Positions 11,141 through 21,224 of a DNA stretch of 64,000 bases are shown one piece after another (position 1 is the first letter of the stretch; every line of letters begins with the position of its first letter). This DNA is from Rhizomys pruinosus (Eukaryota; Chordata; Mammalia; Rodentia; Spalacidae). A program made the translations under genes and the position numbers. The notes beneath the pieces were generated by a model. It saw only the letters and a program-made list of their open reading frames with translations, searched no databases and was not told where the DNA came from. The stretch spans positions 1,343,933-1,407,932 of the forward strand of contig VZQC01013302.1 in assembly GCA_009823505.1 (NCBI GenBank), read 5' to 3'.

Positions 11141-11397
11141 TGTGGCTTCTATTGTGTTAAATTACCTGCTTGACTGTTTAAACCAAAACCTGACCCCAGG
11201 CAGGATTTGCCTGCCTTGAGATCAAAGCCACTCAGGAATTTTCGTACTTTGATGTTAGTACTCGTGATGTTATGGAACATGAGATACAGGGATCTGAAAC
11301 CAGGCCCTGAGATATGATGTCACTCTGAATATAAAAACAGAATGCTGCGAATAAATAAACAGGTCCTTCTTACCACTAGACAGGGACTCCCAGCTGT
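11141..11397 (+). mobile_element. Possible LTR
   Basis: Carries atataaaa (about 11330) and then aataaataaa about 20 bases later, in the order promoter then poly(A) signal. It begins tgtgg and ends ttttgca, but I found no flanking target duplication. Confidence 0.3.
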
Positions 11398-11534
11398 TAT
11401 TTTGCACGTGTAGTTCTAGCCCACCAGGCTTGTGTGTTCTTGGCTAATGGATTTGGCTGGGGAAAATCAATCAGATGCCACCCTGGGAAATCAGTGGGTG
11501 CCAGTAGCACAGACACTGATGTGTGGTGATTGAG

Positions 11535-11625
11535 TGCCCAGGCGGGAATTAGACTGTAGAGCACCTATCAGGTGACTGTCTGGCATTAGGCTGTGGGGTG
11601 CCTATCAGGCAGCACCCAGGAGGAT
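11535..11625. repeat. Two-copy tandem duplication, ~42 bp unit
   Basis: attagactgtagagcaccta and attaggctgtggggtgccta are successive versions, each followed by tcaggtga or tcaggcag. Confidence 0.65.
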
Positions 11626-11979
11626 CTGGGAGTGTAGATAAGGCATTGCCTGGTGTAGATGTTAGATGATACAGGTGGGCAGTGGAAAGGTCATCAGCCT
11701 TTGGCCCCAAGGTTTAGGACAGCTGCTGGCTGCTGTCTTGAGTTTTCCCTTTGCGTCATCCCATTCAGTGGATGAGGTTTGTGCGTCCACCTCTACGTGT
11801 GGTGGAGTAACGCTACAGAACAGGAATGTAGCAAGGTAAGATTAGATCAAAACAAAACTGAAGGCAACCAACAGCTGGCTCTAGATTATTTTGAGTCTAG
11901 ATTATTTTGAGTCTCTTGAACTACCCTGCAACAACTCAAAAAGCAGTTTCCCCTACCTGGCACTGCAAATTTTGCTACC

Positions 11980-12440
11980 TAGCCTTCACCTATATGTATG
12001 CACTCATATATATAATGTCTGTGTATTTTCAAGAAAGCTTATAATAAATTTCTCTACAGTTTTTCAGACAACATTAGCATTATTTATCTCATCTCATCTC
12101 CCTTCATATTAACTTCCTTCCTTCCGCCTTAGAGTACCCATTTTTCCCATTTCCTCCTTTATAGCACCTATGTTCTATCACCCTCTTTCAATCGCCTCTG
12201 TCCCATGGTTCATTTCTACTTTCCTGGCCTCTGTGCCAGGATATATACTCAGGATAATGCACTCATATCTAAAGACTTGGAAGGAACCAGGATCCACAAA
12301 CAAGAGAGAACATGAAGCATTTGTTTTTCTGAATTTGGGTTACCTCACTCAATATGTCTTCCAGTTCTATCCATTTACCTGCAGATTTCATGATTTCATT
12401 TTTCTTTACAGCTGAATGGGACTCCATTATGTATATTGTA
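11980..12440 (-). mobile_element. L1 3' portion, reverse orientation
   Basis: gggttacctcactcaatatg followed by cagttctatccatttacctg and gctgaatgggactccattat is the reverse complement of the conserved L1 3' region. Confidence 0.65.
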
Positions 12441-13150
12441 TATATATTGCTGAAGACACTTGAGACATAGGACTTGGAGAAATTGTGCTGGAACTGACCA
12501 GGAAGCCTCCTTCCTGAAAACTAGCTCTCATAATACTGGAAGGTACTAGGCAAGTTGCCAAGGGAGAAAACTACTGGTCCAACCCAGGTGTAAAGCCTAT
12601 GTGCCTCAATGACCAGACCAGCAAAATATCTCTATCCATGCAATTATGATACTTTTATCTTGGGAGTAATCAAACACTGTCTATTTAGACTTGAAGCCTA
12701 TTCAGTAGGAGAGAATCCTTGCAAGGAACTGAGAACCCAACCCAGTGCTCATTGTTGGAGAAGTCATAACCCTGGAGAAGAGCCTAGTGCTGCCATTTTC
12801 CTAAACCAATATAATTTCTTATTCTAAAAACTTATCCTTATATTCACAGATATGTGTAGTTCTCATCACTTATCAAATAAGCTTCTTTTTGCCACAAATG
12901 GAGACAAATAGAAAGTTCTACAACTGACCAAAATGCAAATAGTAAGCATATGTGGTGCATTTAGATGTATCAGCTGATACATCTAAATTGCAATCCCTAC
13001 ACCTATGGTTCAGGGAACATCACAGGAGAGGGGCAGAAAGGTTGTAAGAGCCAGAGGACTGTGACCCTTGCTGCTAGGCTCCATCCATGCCTGGAGCTAG
13101 CCTCAGTGGATATCCCAAGGTCATAGCACCTCCAAAATCCTGGGGTTTCT
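12441..13150 (+). mobile_element. L1 3' UTR, sense orientation
   Basis: gctgaagacacttgagacat, tccaacccaggtgtaaagcc and gaggggcagaaaggttgtaa match the 3' UTR patterns at 43750-43950 and 29380-29430. Together with the reversed block just before it, this looks like an inverted (twin-primed) L1 insertion. Confidence 0.65.
12959..12988. other. 30-bp perfect palindrome
   Basis: atttagatgtatcag and its exact reverse complement meet with no spacer, inside L1 3' UTR. Confidence 0.95.
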
Positions 13151-13489
13151 GAAAAGTAGACTTCACTTTCACAAAGTTTGTGGGCTCTGTTGCAATAAGG
13201 GACGAGATAGGTGGGTCCAGAAATTCATCACCTGCTGACCCAAGCTTATGGCTATCAAACGCCAGGTTGAGTATCTGTTAATGAGCTAGGCTCCTTGCCA
13301 CTGAGGTAGAGGCCTTCTTTCTCTATGCACTTCATTGCCTGAGCCCAACCTCCTGCTCCTTTCAGCTTGTCAGCATGAGCTCACCAGCTTTCCACAACTG
13401 CCTCCCAAGTTCTCTTTCCCTGAGACTGTGGCAAGTTAAATTCAGCTCCTAAACTTGTGTGAGTTTCCTGTTCTCTGCCCCTCCCCCAG
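13151..13489. other. No clear feature; possibly L1 3' UTR continuation
   Basis: No SINE or exon landmarks. Confidence 0.4.
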
Positions 13490-13504
13490 AATATCTGTGT
13501 TTTT

Positions 13505-13747
13505 TTTTTTTAATTTTTTATTTATTTCCGTATGTGTATCAATGTACTGTCTGCATGCAGGTCTGCGCACCCGTGTCGTGCAATGCCGCGGAGGTCAGAA
13601 GAGGGTCTCGGATTCCCCTGAAGCTGGAGTTCTCCTGGAATTGGAGTTTCAGACGGCTCTCGGCCACCATGTGGGTGCTGGGGATCGAACCCGGGTCCTC
13701 TGTAAGAACGGTCGGCGCTCTTAACCGCTAGGCCATCTCTCCAACCC
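13505..13747 (-). mobile_element. B2 SINE, internal-duplication subfamily, with target duplication
   Basis: Reversed young-looking B2. Flanks gaatatctgtgtttt (13490-13504) and gagtatctgtgtttt (13748-13762) form a 15-bp target duplication with one mismatch. Body has the doubled ctggagttctcctggaattg segment. Confidence 0.95.
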
Positions 13748-13762
13748 CGAGTATCTGTGTTT

Positions 13763-15439
13763 TAAACAAGAGGATTTCTTATCAAGATGGGGTCCGACCA
13801 GTCATAAAGACTGCCAAAACTGCACTCCTCTCCACTGCGACCCATCACTGTCTCTTCCAATTCTGCTACTAGATTTGAGGGGTGTGAGCACTGTGGGATT
13901 GTCCTAAGGGTGGGATTGCTCATTTCTTTTCACCAGGACTACCTGGTTTACCTTTTGATCAAAGCAAAATTCTGCCTGCCCACCCCCATAGAGAGCAGCC
14001 ATCCCACTTAACTTCTTTTCAGCTGTCTTTTCCCTGCACTTTCCTGGTGTCTTGTTGACATCACTCTTTTGCGAATCTCCAAAGCACTTCCTCTCTTTCT
14101 GTCTTTGGAATAAAGTCTAATTTTTCCTGAATTCTCATTCTCTTCAGTGGGTCACATGGAAACAGCTTCTAGTCTTACCCCCAACCATTGCCTTTTATCC
14201 TTAATGCTTTATCAATTGTATTGCACAGCATGGGAACCTACTGTCCCTTCATACTGCTGTCTTCCCACCAAACTTCATGCCCCTCTTGTCTTCTCTTCCT
14301 TCCACAGCCCCGATCTAGGATCCATCTGTACAGTCATTCTCTTGGACATATTTTAACACCTTTACCTCTCCTTCACTTCACATTTTCTATTACACAACTA
14401 ATATTGTAGGAGCTTCCCTCTCCAGACACTTGCATCCTTGCTGCTGAATGAAAAGCACACTGGAGAAAAACACATAGGCCTGTTGACTAGCCTCCCTTTA
14501 AATGAAGGATCAAGTAGGCTCTTTGTGCTTCCCAACAAACAACCCATATTTCCTGTTTTATTAATGTTCTCACTCCATATAAATGTTTCTTACTTTCTAT
14601 CTTCACCTCAGACATCTGACAAACCTTGTCAACTTGATTTTCAGGAGATAATCTTGCTTCCTCTATCTCTGAGGAAATAAAAGTGAAAGAAAATAACTAT
14701 GAATTTCTACCATAACATCGGTCTGCCTCATTACAATCTGTGTGCTTCTCCTTTTCCCCTTTACATGCATGAATTGTCCCTAATCCAAAGCCAACGTTTC
14801 AACTTGTCGACTAGGTACATCAACATTTTCCTGCTCAAGGGTGTCACTCCTGCAAATGTCCCTTCTTTCCTGCTGTCAATGTTTCATCTCCTGATGAATC
14901 TTTAACTCACAAGCATAAACACACAGTCACATTGCTACCATCTTTAAAAAATGAAAGCTCTCACATCACCTTACTTCCACTCTGTCCTAACATCATTATA
15001 CACAACAAAACACCCAATTTGGAGTTGTCTGTATTCGACAATTCTGAATTACCTGCACACATTCCCTTTTGAATCAACTCTCAGCCACCTTAGCCAAATA
15101 TTTTATCAAAATAAGATATAAATTTCTTCCATATTTGATTTCCAAATTCAACACAGAATGTTCAGTCCTCATATTTTGATGTCTCAATGGCATTTGAAGC
15201 ATCTACTCCTTGAAATGCATAAATCATTTGGCCTCCAGAGCAGGTACTGCCTACTGATGACTTCTATGTCTGCTACTTCTCACTTTTCTACTGTTGACAC
15301 ATTGGGGTGTCTTAAGAATCATCTTTCTGTCTTGCTTTCCACACAACCTGACTATCTTCTTAGCATCACCCTAGTTCATAGTTTTAAGTGTCATTCACAT
15401 ATTCATTAACACAAATTTATATTTGTATTCCAAGCCTCT
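13763..15439. other. Apparently unique DNA, no gene recognised
   Basis: About 1.7 kb without SINE landmarks. Several 60-90 codon plus-strand frames (14147-14409, 14438-14680, 14699-14905, 15158-15409) are open, but they overlap, have no recognisable domain and no visible splice context, so I treat them as chance. Confidence 0.5.
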
Positions 15440-16318
15440 CCCCTAAATAGTTTTTCAATATTTTTTATCTATCCACTGTGCATGGTACTGTTACTTAAGG
15501 GCATTTTGTACATGTTATATTACATATTGAGCACATTCCTCACCCCAAAATGCCATAAGTGGAAGTCTAGCTTATTTTGCTTAACATAAAAAATTCCTCC
15601 AGTTGAATCCATTTTCTTAGAAATAGCATAATTTTGCTTTTCTTGGTGACTAAAGCATATTTATTGTATATGTGTATCTCATTTTCTTTATTCCTCTGTT
15701 TGGGGACATCTAGATTTGTTCAATAGCTTAGCTATTGTGAATAGTGTTGCAATAAATATTGATGTGCAAGTATCTTGGTGTTATATTGACTTGAATCTTT
15801 TGAGTAAATACCTAGGAGTGCTTTTTAGTTTTTTGAAGAATCTCATCTAATTTCCATAGTAGCTAGACTATTTTACACTCCTGCCAGAAGTGTTTAAGTG
15901 TCCCTTTTGTCCACATTGTCACTAGCTTTTGTCGTTCTTTTTCTTTATGACTGCTGTGCTGACTGGCATGAAATGGAAACTTGGTGTAGTTTTATTCATT
16001 GTTCATTTTGTTAGCTCATTTATTGGTGGGGTTGAGAATTTCTTGTTATTTAGTTGTTTGAGTTCTGTGTTTATCCCAGATATTAATATTCTGTCAGATG
16101 AATAGCTGGAAAACATTTTCTCCCATTCTATAGACAGTATTTTCAGTTAACTAACTGAGTGGCTAGAGTTCTATTCAGAAAGTCCTTGACTATCTTGGAG
16201 AGTTTTCCCTAATTTTTCCTGAAGGTTTTAGAGTTTGTCCCATAAATATTTCTAAGCCACTGTGTTATGGCATAACTTGCATTTAATAAAATTCATCCAT
16301 TTAAAATAAACAATTTTA
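15440..16318 (-). mobile_element. Old L1 (L1M-like) 3' region
   Basis: Reversed old L1: gctattgtgaatagtgttgc, taaatacctaggagtgcttt, ttacactcctgccagaagtg, attctgtcagatgaatagc. Confidence 0.8.
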
Positions 16319-16466
16319 GGCCGGGTGTGGTGGCACGCGCCTTTTATCCCAGCACTCAGGAGGCAGAGGCAAGAGCATCTCTATGTGTTCAAGGCCAGCC
16401 TGGTCTACATAGTGAGTTCTAGGACAGCTGGAGCTACAGGAAGACCCTCTCTCACAAAAGACCAAA
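16319..16466 (+). mobile_element. B1 SINE
   Basis: gccgggtgtggtggcacgcg through agaccctctctcacaaaag; tail carries an (AATTT)n run. Confidence 0.93.
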
Positions 16467-16598
16467 AATAAATTTTAATTTAATTTAATTTAATTTAAAA
16501 AAATAAAATAAACAACTATTTTTTAGTTTTCCCAAATGAGTTGCAATCATGTAACCATCACAACAAATAAGAATCAAAAGTCATCATTTGTCATTTTG

Positions 16599-16709
16599 GT
16601 TTTTTTATTTAAGATAGTGCTTAGCTGCCATGTGGGTGCTGGGAATTGAACCCGGGTCTTCTGCAAAAGCAGTCAGTGCTCTTAACTGCTATGCCATCTC
16701 TCCAGCCCC
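16599..16709 (-). mobile_element. Short B2: head only, A-tail, own target duplication
   Basis: In sense orientation it runs from ggggctggagagatggc to ctaagcactatcttaaat and then an A-run, lacking the whole B2 3' half. It is flanked by catttgtcattttg at 16585-16598 and 16710-16723 (14 bp, perfect). It ends at the same B2 position as the B2-B1 hybrids at 20532 and 54766. Confidence 0.88.
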
Positions 16710-16723
16710 CATTTGTCATTTTG

Positions 16724-16971
16724 TAATCAATCTACTCCCCACCCTCACATCCCCACATCTGGTCCCTGGCATAGTTATATTTTCTAATATCTTGAAAAAA
16801 TGGAACCATACATTACGTAATAGTTTGATAATGGGATAGTTCACTTGTATCACATATCACATTGTATCTTATTACTGACTAGAACGCTATGTATAGACAT
16901 AGAATAATTTACCCATTAATGATTGAGGAACATTTGCAGCTCTTCTGAATTTTATCTATTAATGATAAATA
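16724..16971 (-). mobile_element. Old L1 fragment, probable
   Basis: Continues the style of 15440-16318 (acccattaatgattgaggaa). Confidence 0.4.
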
Positions 16972-17165
16972 GGGCCAGCAAGATAGCTCAGCAGGTAAAG
17001 GCACTTGCGTCGAGTTGGATGACCTGCATTCAGTCTGGAACCCAATGTTAGAAGGAGAGAAATGACTCCCACAAGTTGTCCTCTGTCCTCCTAATACACA
17101 CTGTGGCATGCACTCATTCACATACATGAACACAAAATAAATAAATAAATAAATCAGTAAAAATT
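16972..17165 (+). mobile_element. B3 SINE
   Basis: gggccagcaagatagctcag, gcacttgcgtcgagttggat, gacctgcattcag, acaagttgtcctctgtcctc and an (AAAT)n tail fit B3 and not B2. Confidence 0.85.
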
Positions 17166-17169
17166 TTAA

Positions 17170-18000
17170 ATACCCACATACCACTCTGGTGTGCTGTATT
17201 ATCATTGTCATTCAGTTCCAGGAATGCTTTTATTTCTTTCTTTATTTCCTTGATCCATTCATTATTCAAGAGTGTGTTGTTTATTCTCCATGTGTTCTTT
17301 ATTCGGTAGATGTCTGTGAGGTCCATTTGGTATATAGTATCATTCAGTTCAGATGTCTCTCTGTTTATTCTTTGTCTGATTGACCTGTCCAAGGGGCTCA
17401 GTGGGGTATTGAATGTGTGTGCTGGGGTTAATCTGTGCCTTGAGGTCCTGGAGAATTGTCTTTATAAAGTTTGGTGTACCAGAGTTTGGTGCATATATAT
17501 TCATGATTGTGAAATCTTCATGGTCAATTGTTCCTTTGATAAAGGCCTTCTTTGTCTCTTCTGATTTCTTTTACTTTGAAGTCTATTTTGTCTGATGTTA
17601 AAATAGCAACACCTGCTTTCTTTCTGGTACCATTTGCTTAGAATATTTTTTTCCATACTTTCACTTTAAGTTGGTGCCTATCCTTGAGAGTAAGATGGGT
17701 TTCTTGTAGACAGCATATGCATGAGTTCTGTTTCCTAATCCAATCTCCCAGTCTATGTCTTTTGATTTGGGGGCTTTAGTCCATTAATATTTAAGGTTAT
17801 AACTGAAAAATGTGTTGTTTCCTTTCACCTTATTATCCATTTGCATTTTTGGTCTAAGTTTCTACTTCTGCAGTTATGCTTTTATTAATGTCTCTTTCTA
17901 GATGCCTGGGGATACTTGATCCTCTCCTCTTTCCTTTGAATTGCTTCAAGTTTTCTCTGAAGGGTTGGTTTTCTGGACATGTATTCTATCATCTTGTTTA
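17170..18000 (-). pseudogene. L1 ORF2 N-terminal (endonuclease) remnant
   Basis: On the minus strand the frame at 17114-17392 reads like the L1 ORF2 endonuclease region, with MDRSIRQRINRETSELND, then QMDLTDIYRI and NNTLLNNEWIKEIKKEI. These segments are normally farther apart, so there is an internal deletion of the endonuclease domain between them. Further upstream ORF2 sequence continues to about 18000 with stops in all frames. The intact protein would be the L1 endonuclease/reverse transcriptase; this copy is dead. Confidence 0.85.
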
Positions 18001-18086
18001 CGACATGGAAGATTTTTCTCTCCTGGGTTGGCATCTATAGTCCTTTAACACTGGGAATGCTTTGCTCCACGTTCTTCTTGCTTTCT
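18001..18086 (-). pseudogene. L1 ORF1 C-terminal remnant
   Basis: Short reversed piece with the ORF1 C-terminal style, separated from the rest of ORF1 by the insert at 18087-18705. Confidence 0.5.
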
Positions 18087-18705
18087 TTTTTTTTTTTTAA
18101 TTTAATTTTTATTGATGGTTTGTGCATTTTGTACATCATTTTCCAATTCAGATCAGGCATATTTCCCTTTCCCTTCCCCCCCACCCCCACCCCAACCCAG
18201 ATCATGTATTCTGCCATAACTGTCCTGCATCTTTCAGGTTTTTTTTTTTCATTTTTTAGCTATAAGTGATAATCCATGAGTATAAGCATCCTTCGTGCAA
18301 AACCAATCTACAGACTGTTGTGCCCAAACCCCCACAGTCCCACCATTCAGTTGGGGGTGACAGGTTGTTTGTTCAATCAAGTTGATCAAATGAGTGTCCA
18401 GACTACATCGCTGTAGTTTCACCGTTCACCCCAATCGCAGCCTTTACATTCTACCATGCCCCCTCTTCCGCAGATTGTTCCCTAGGCTCAGAAAAGGGGC
18501 ACAGGTGGATGAGAAGTAAACTGTCCTCTCTCTCCGGAGCTGTTGACTTGGATTCTGGTCAATTCTGACTGTTTCCTTTCATGGGCTGACAGTTTTAACC
18601 TTTCGAGCCTACTAATGAAGCACAAGCAATTAGATATATAGGTATTTAAGCAGCACTAATAGTTATGGTAGGTTACTTTGGCATAGACACATATGTTTGG
18701 ATTTT
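18087..18705 (-). mobile_element. L1 3' UTR (type I) inserted into L1 ORF1
   Basis: T-run at 18089-18099 (A-tail), G-rich tract seen as cccccccacccccaccccaa, then sequence matching 1540-2037 and 51053-51450 in reverse. It splits the ORF1 reading of the surrounding minus-strand L1. Confidence 0.8.
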
Positions 18706-19350
18706 GTGCATCTAGCATTTTAACTATGATATGACATGGGGAGTTTCTTTTCTGATCTTGTCTGTTTGGAGTTCTATGTGCTTCTTGTATTTGCATTGGT
18801 TTGTCATTTTTCAGTTTGGGGAAATTTTCATCTATTATCCTGTTGAAGATCTGATCAATACTATTCTTTTAGGATTCTTCTCCTTCCTCTATCCCTATGA
18901 TGGGGAGGTTTGATCTTTTCATAGTGTCCCACAATTCCTGGTTGTTCCACTTCTATGTATTTTTAAATTTTTCATATTTACTTAAGGTTTTTAGTTGTTC
19001 TGTGTTATCTTCCAGGTCTGATATTCTTTGTTCTGCTTCCTCCATTCTACTTCTGAGGCTTTTTCCTTTCCTTTCCTCTTGATTGGATAAGTGTTCGATT
19101 TCCTTTTTCATTTCATTTTGTGATTTCTCTAGTATTTCCACTTCCTTTTGGAGCTTCTCAATCTCTTCCTGTAGCTCCTTGCTTTGCTGGTTGGTTTCCT
19201 TTTTCATTGTTTCCACTTCCTTCCAGTGTTTGTCATTCTCTCCTTCAAGGTCCTTCTTGAGTTTTTAGTTCTCTCTACTTAGTTCTCTGACTTGTTCTTT
19301 ATATTCATTGATTTCTTTGAATATGTCTGCAATTGTTCCGCTAAGATCTG
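18706..19350 (-). pseudogene. L1 ORF1 remnant (coiled coil and RNA-binding part)
   Basis: The minus frame at 18953-19216 is a heptad-rich coiled coil (KELQEEIEKLQKEVEILEK, then RMEEAEQRISDLEDNTEQL), the trimerisation region of L1 ORF1p. Downstream, in other frames, come relics of the RNA-recognition part (NQELWDTMKRSNLPIIGIEE, then IDENFPKL). ORF1p is the L1 RNA-binding chaperone; frame changes and the insert make this copy non-functional. Confidence 0.88.
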
Positions 19351-20040
19351 TGTCCTGGGCCATGCCCAGGGTGGTCCCACTATAGGAATCTCCCACAGGG
19401 TTGGTAGAGCTTAGTGTGAAATTATCCTGCACCTTTCCCATGTTGCCCCTTCATCGTGTCCCTGGCTTGTGGGTTTCTCTTTGCCCGTATTCCAATCTGA
19501 ATCCCAAATGCCTCTTCACTATGTTGAAGGCTTGCTTTGCTTGCCTCCTTCAGATGCCTACGTTGTTTGTTTTTTTGTTTGTTTGATTTGTTTTTCTCCT
19601 TGTTTGTGGAGTGTTGACTTGTATAAGTTTTAGGCTTTCAATTTTGTTTATATAATGGAAGTCTAACTCTTCCCTTTCTCTTCTGAAGGTTCTCCAAAGA
19701 ATCCACTTAGACACTCCCTCAGCAATTCCAGTTGGGGGAGGTATGCCTTGCTTAGCCCATGCCCCAGTACGCTGTGCTTCAGGTGGTCCTGGAAAATCCC
19801 TGATCTAAGCTCTGTGCACTCAAGTCTCACAGTGGCAACAGGCCCACCTCTTATACCAGCTAGCAGGGAGACTCTGCCCCCACAAGACAATTATTTAATT
19901 ATCCAGCAGACCAGTGAAACAATTATCCAACAACCCAGTGATATAATTATCCAAGAATCTGCCTGACTGAAGCACCCAGCTCCTACCTGTGCGTCCTGGG
20001 AAATCTCCAATCTAAGCTCTGTGCTCTCAACATGCAGTGT
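19351..20040 (-). mobile_element. L1 5' UTR with two promoter monomers
   Basis: Upstream of the minus-strand ORF1. Two related segments (gtcctggaaaatccctgatc near 19786 and gtcctgggaaatctccaatc near 19993) are spaced about 207 bp, consistent with tandem L1 promoter monomers. Confidence 0.7.
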
Positions 20041-20519
20041 TTATAAGCCACATTAAAAATTATAACTAGATAAATAATCAGCTCGATTCTTAGTATTTGT
20101 TTTAAGGCCAAGAGTGGACCCAAACCCTGAGGCACCGATTTCTTCTAATGTCTGAGTGTGCTCCTGAGCTAGGCCTCATCCCTACTTGTATTCAAAACGC
20201 TCTCTCCAGCAACAACTTTGGAAGTAAAAGCTAGCATCCACCCTTATCAGAAAACCTTGCCCTTTGATCCCTAGGCTTAAATTCACACACACAATATCGA
20301 ACAGACTTCTCAATTTTTCTCACTGTTTTCATTGAGAAAGACAAAGTGAGGCTTTGATAGGCTATTTCAAGCACATTCATGTCCATTCCTATCTTGAATT
20401 TGGGGCAAGATAGGGTCCAGAGGGATCAAGGTCATATGCCCATATCACAGGACGAACACATGTCTTAGTGAGCTTGTTTACATTATAAAGAGTAGCTTCT
20501 TGGCACTAGGTTAAGTAAA
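20041..20519. other. No feature recognised
   Basis: Apparently unique DNA. Confidence 0.5.
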
Positions 20520-20531
20520 ATCTTTAGGCCT

Positions 20532-20792
20532 GGGGTTGGAGAGATGGCTCAGTGGTTAACAGCACCAACTGCTCTTGCAGAGGACCCGGGTTTGATTCCC
20601 AGCACCCACATGGTGGCTAAGAACCGTCTTTAAGCCGGGCATGGTGGTGCACACCTTTAATACTAGCACTTGGGAGGCAGAGGCAGGAGAATCTCTGTGA
20701 GTTCAAGGCCAGCCTGGTCTACAGAGTGAGTTCCAAGCCAGCTGGGGCTACAGGAAAGCCCTGTCTCAAAAAAAAAAAAAAAAAAAAAAAAA
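20532..20792 (+). mobile_element. Composite B2-B1 SINE (copy 1)
   Basis: B2 head 20532-20633 ends at gaaccgtctttaa and passes directly into a complete B1 (20634-20767) with a 25-base A-tail. No B2 3' half follows. The flanks atctttaggcc (20520-20530) and atccttagtcc (20794-20804) match at 9 of 11 bases and enclose the whole composite, so it probably inserted as one unit. Confidence 0.85.
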
Positions 20793-20994
20793 GATCCTTA
20801 GTCCAGATTCTGTCTACATTGTAAGTCCTTCCTACAACACTCTAAGCCAGTGGTTTCCAAGATTAGTGAGGAAAAAAAATTGGTTCTTGTTACAAACTCT
20901 GATTCCCTTCCTACTTCCAGAGTTTGAAATTGTGTGTGCTTGGTCTGGGATCTAGAAACGGACATTTTGGATGAATTACAGCCACTATTTTTTA

Positions 20995-21150
20995 AATGTT
21001 TTATTTATTTTACATTAGTGTATGAATGTTTTGCCTGCATTATGCAAGTACACCATGCAGGTACAATGCCCACAGATGCCAGAAGAGGGCATCAGACCCC
21101 CTGAAACTGAAGTTGTTACCTGACTATGCTGCAAACCAAGGTCCTCTTCT
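20995..21150 (-). mobile_element. B2-superfamily SINE fragment, old
   Basis: Reversed tail and body (atgttttgcctgcattatgc, gatgccagaagagggcatca); head missing, replaced by the CTTT repeat. Confidence 0.7.
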
Positions 21151-21223
21151 TTTCTTTGCTTTTTTCTTTTCTTTCCTTCTTTCCTTCTTTCCTTTTCTTT
21201 CCTTCCTTCTTTCCTTCCTTCCT
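21150..21223. repeat. (CTTT)n / (CCTT)n microsatellite
   Basis: Imperfect tetranucleotide run. Confidence 0.9.
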
Positions 21224-21224
21224 C

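Noticed and set aside
14147..15409. Cluster of 60-80 codon frames on the plus strand
   Set aside because: Overlapping frames in pyrimidine-rich DNA, no recognisable motif.
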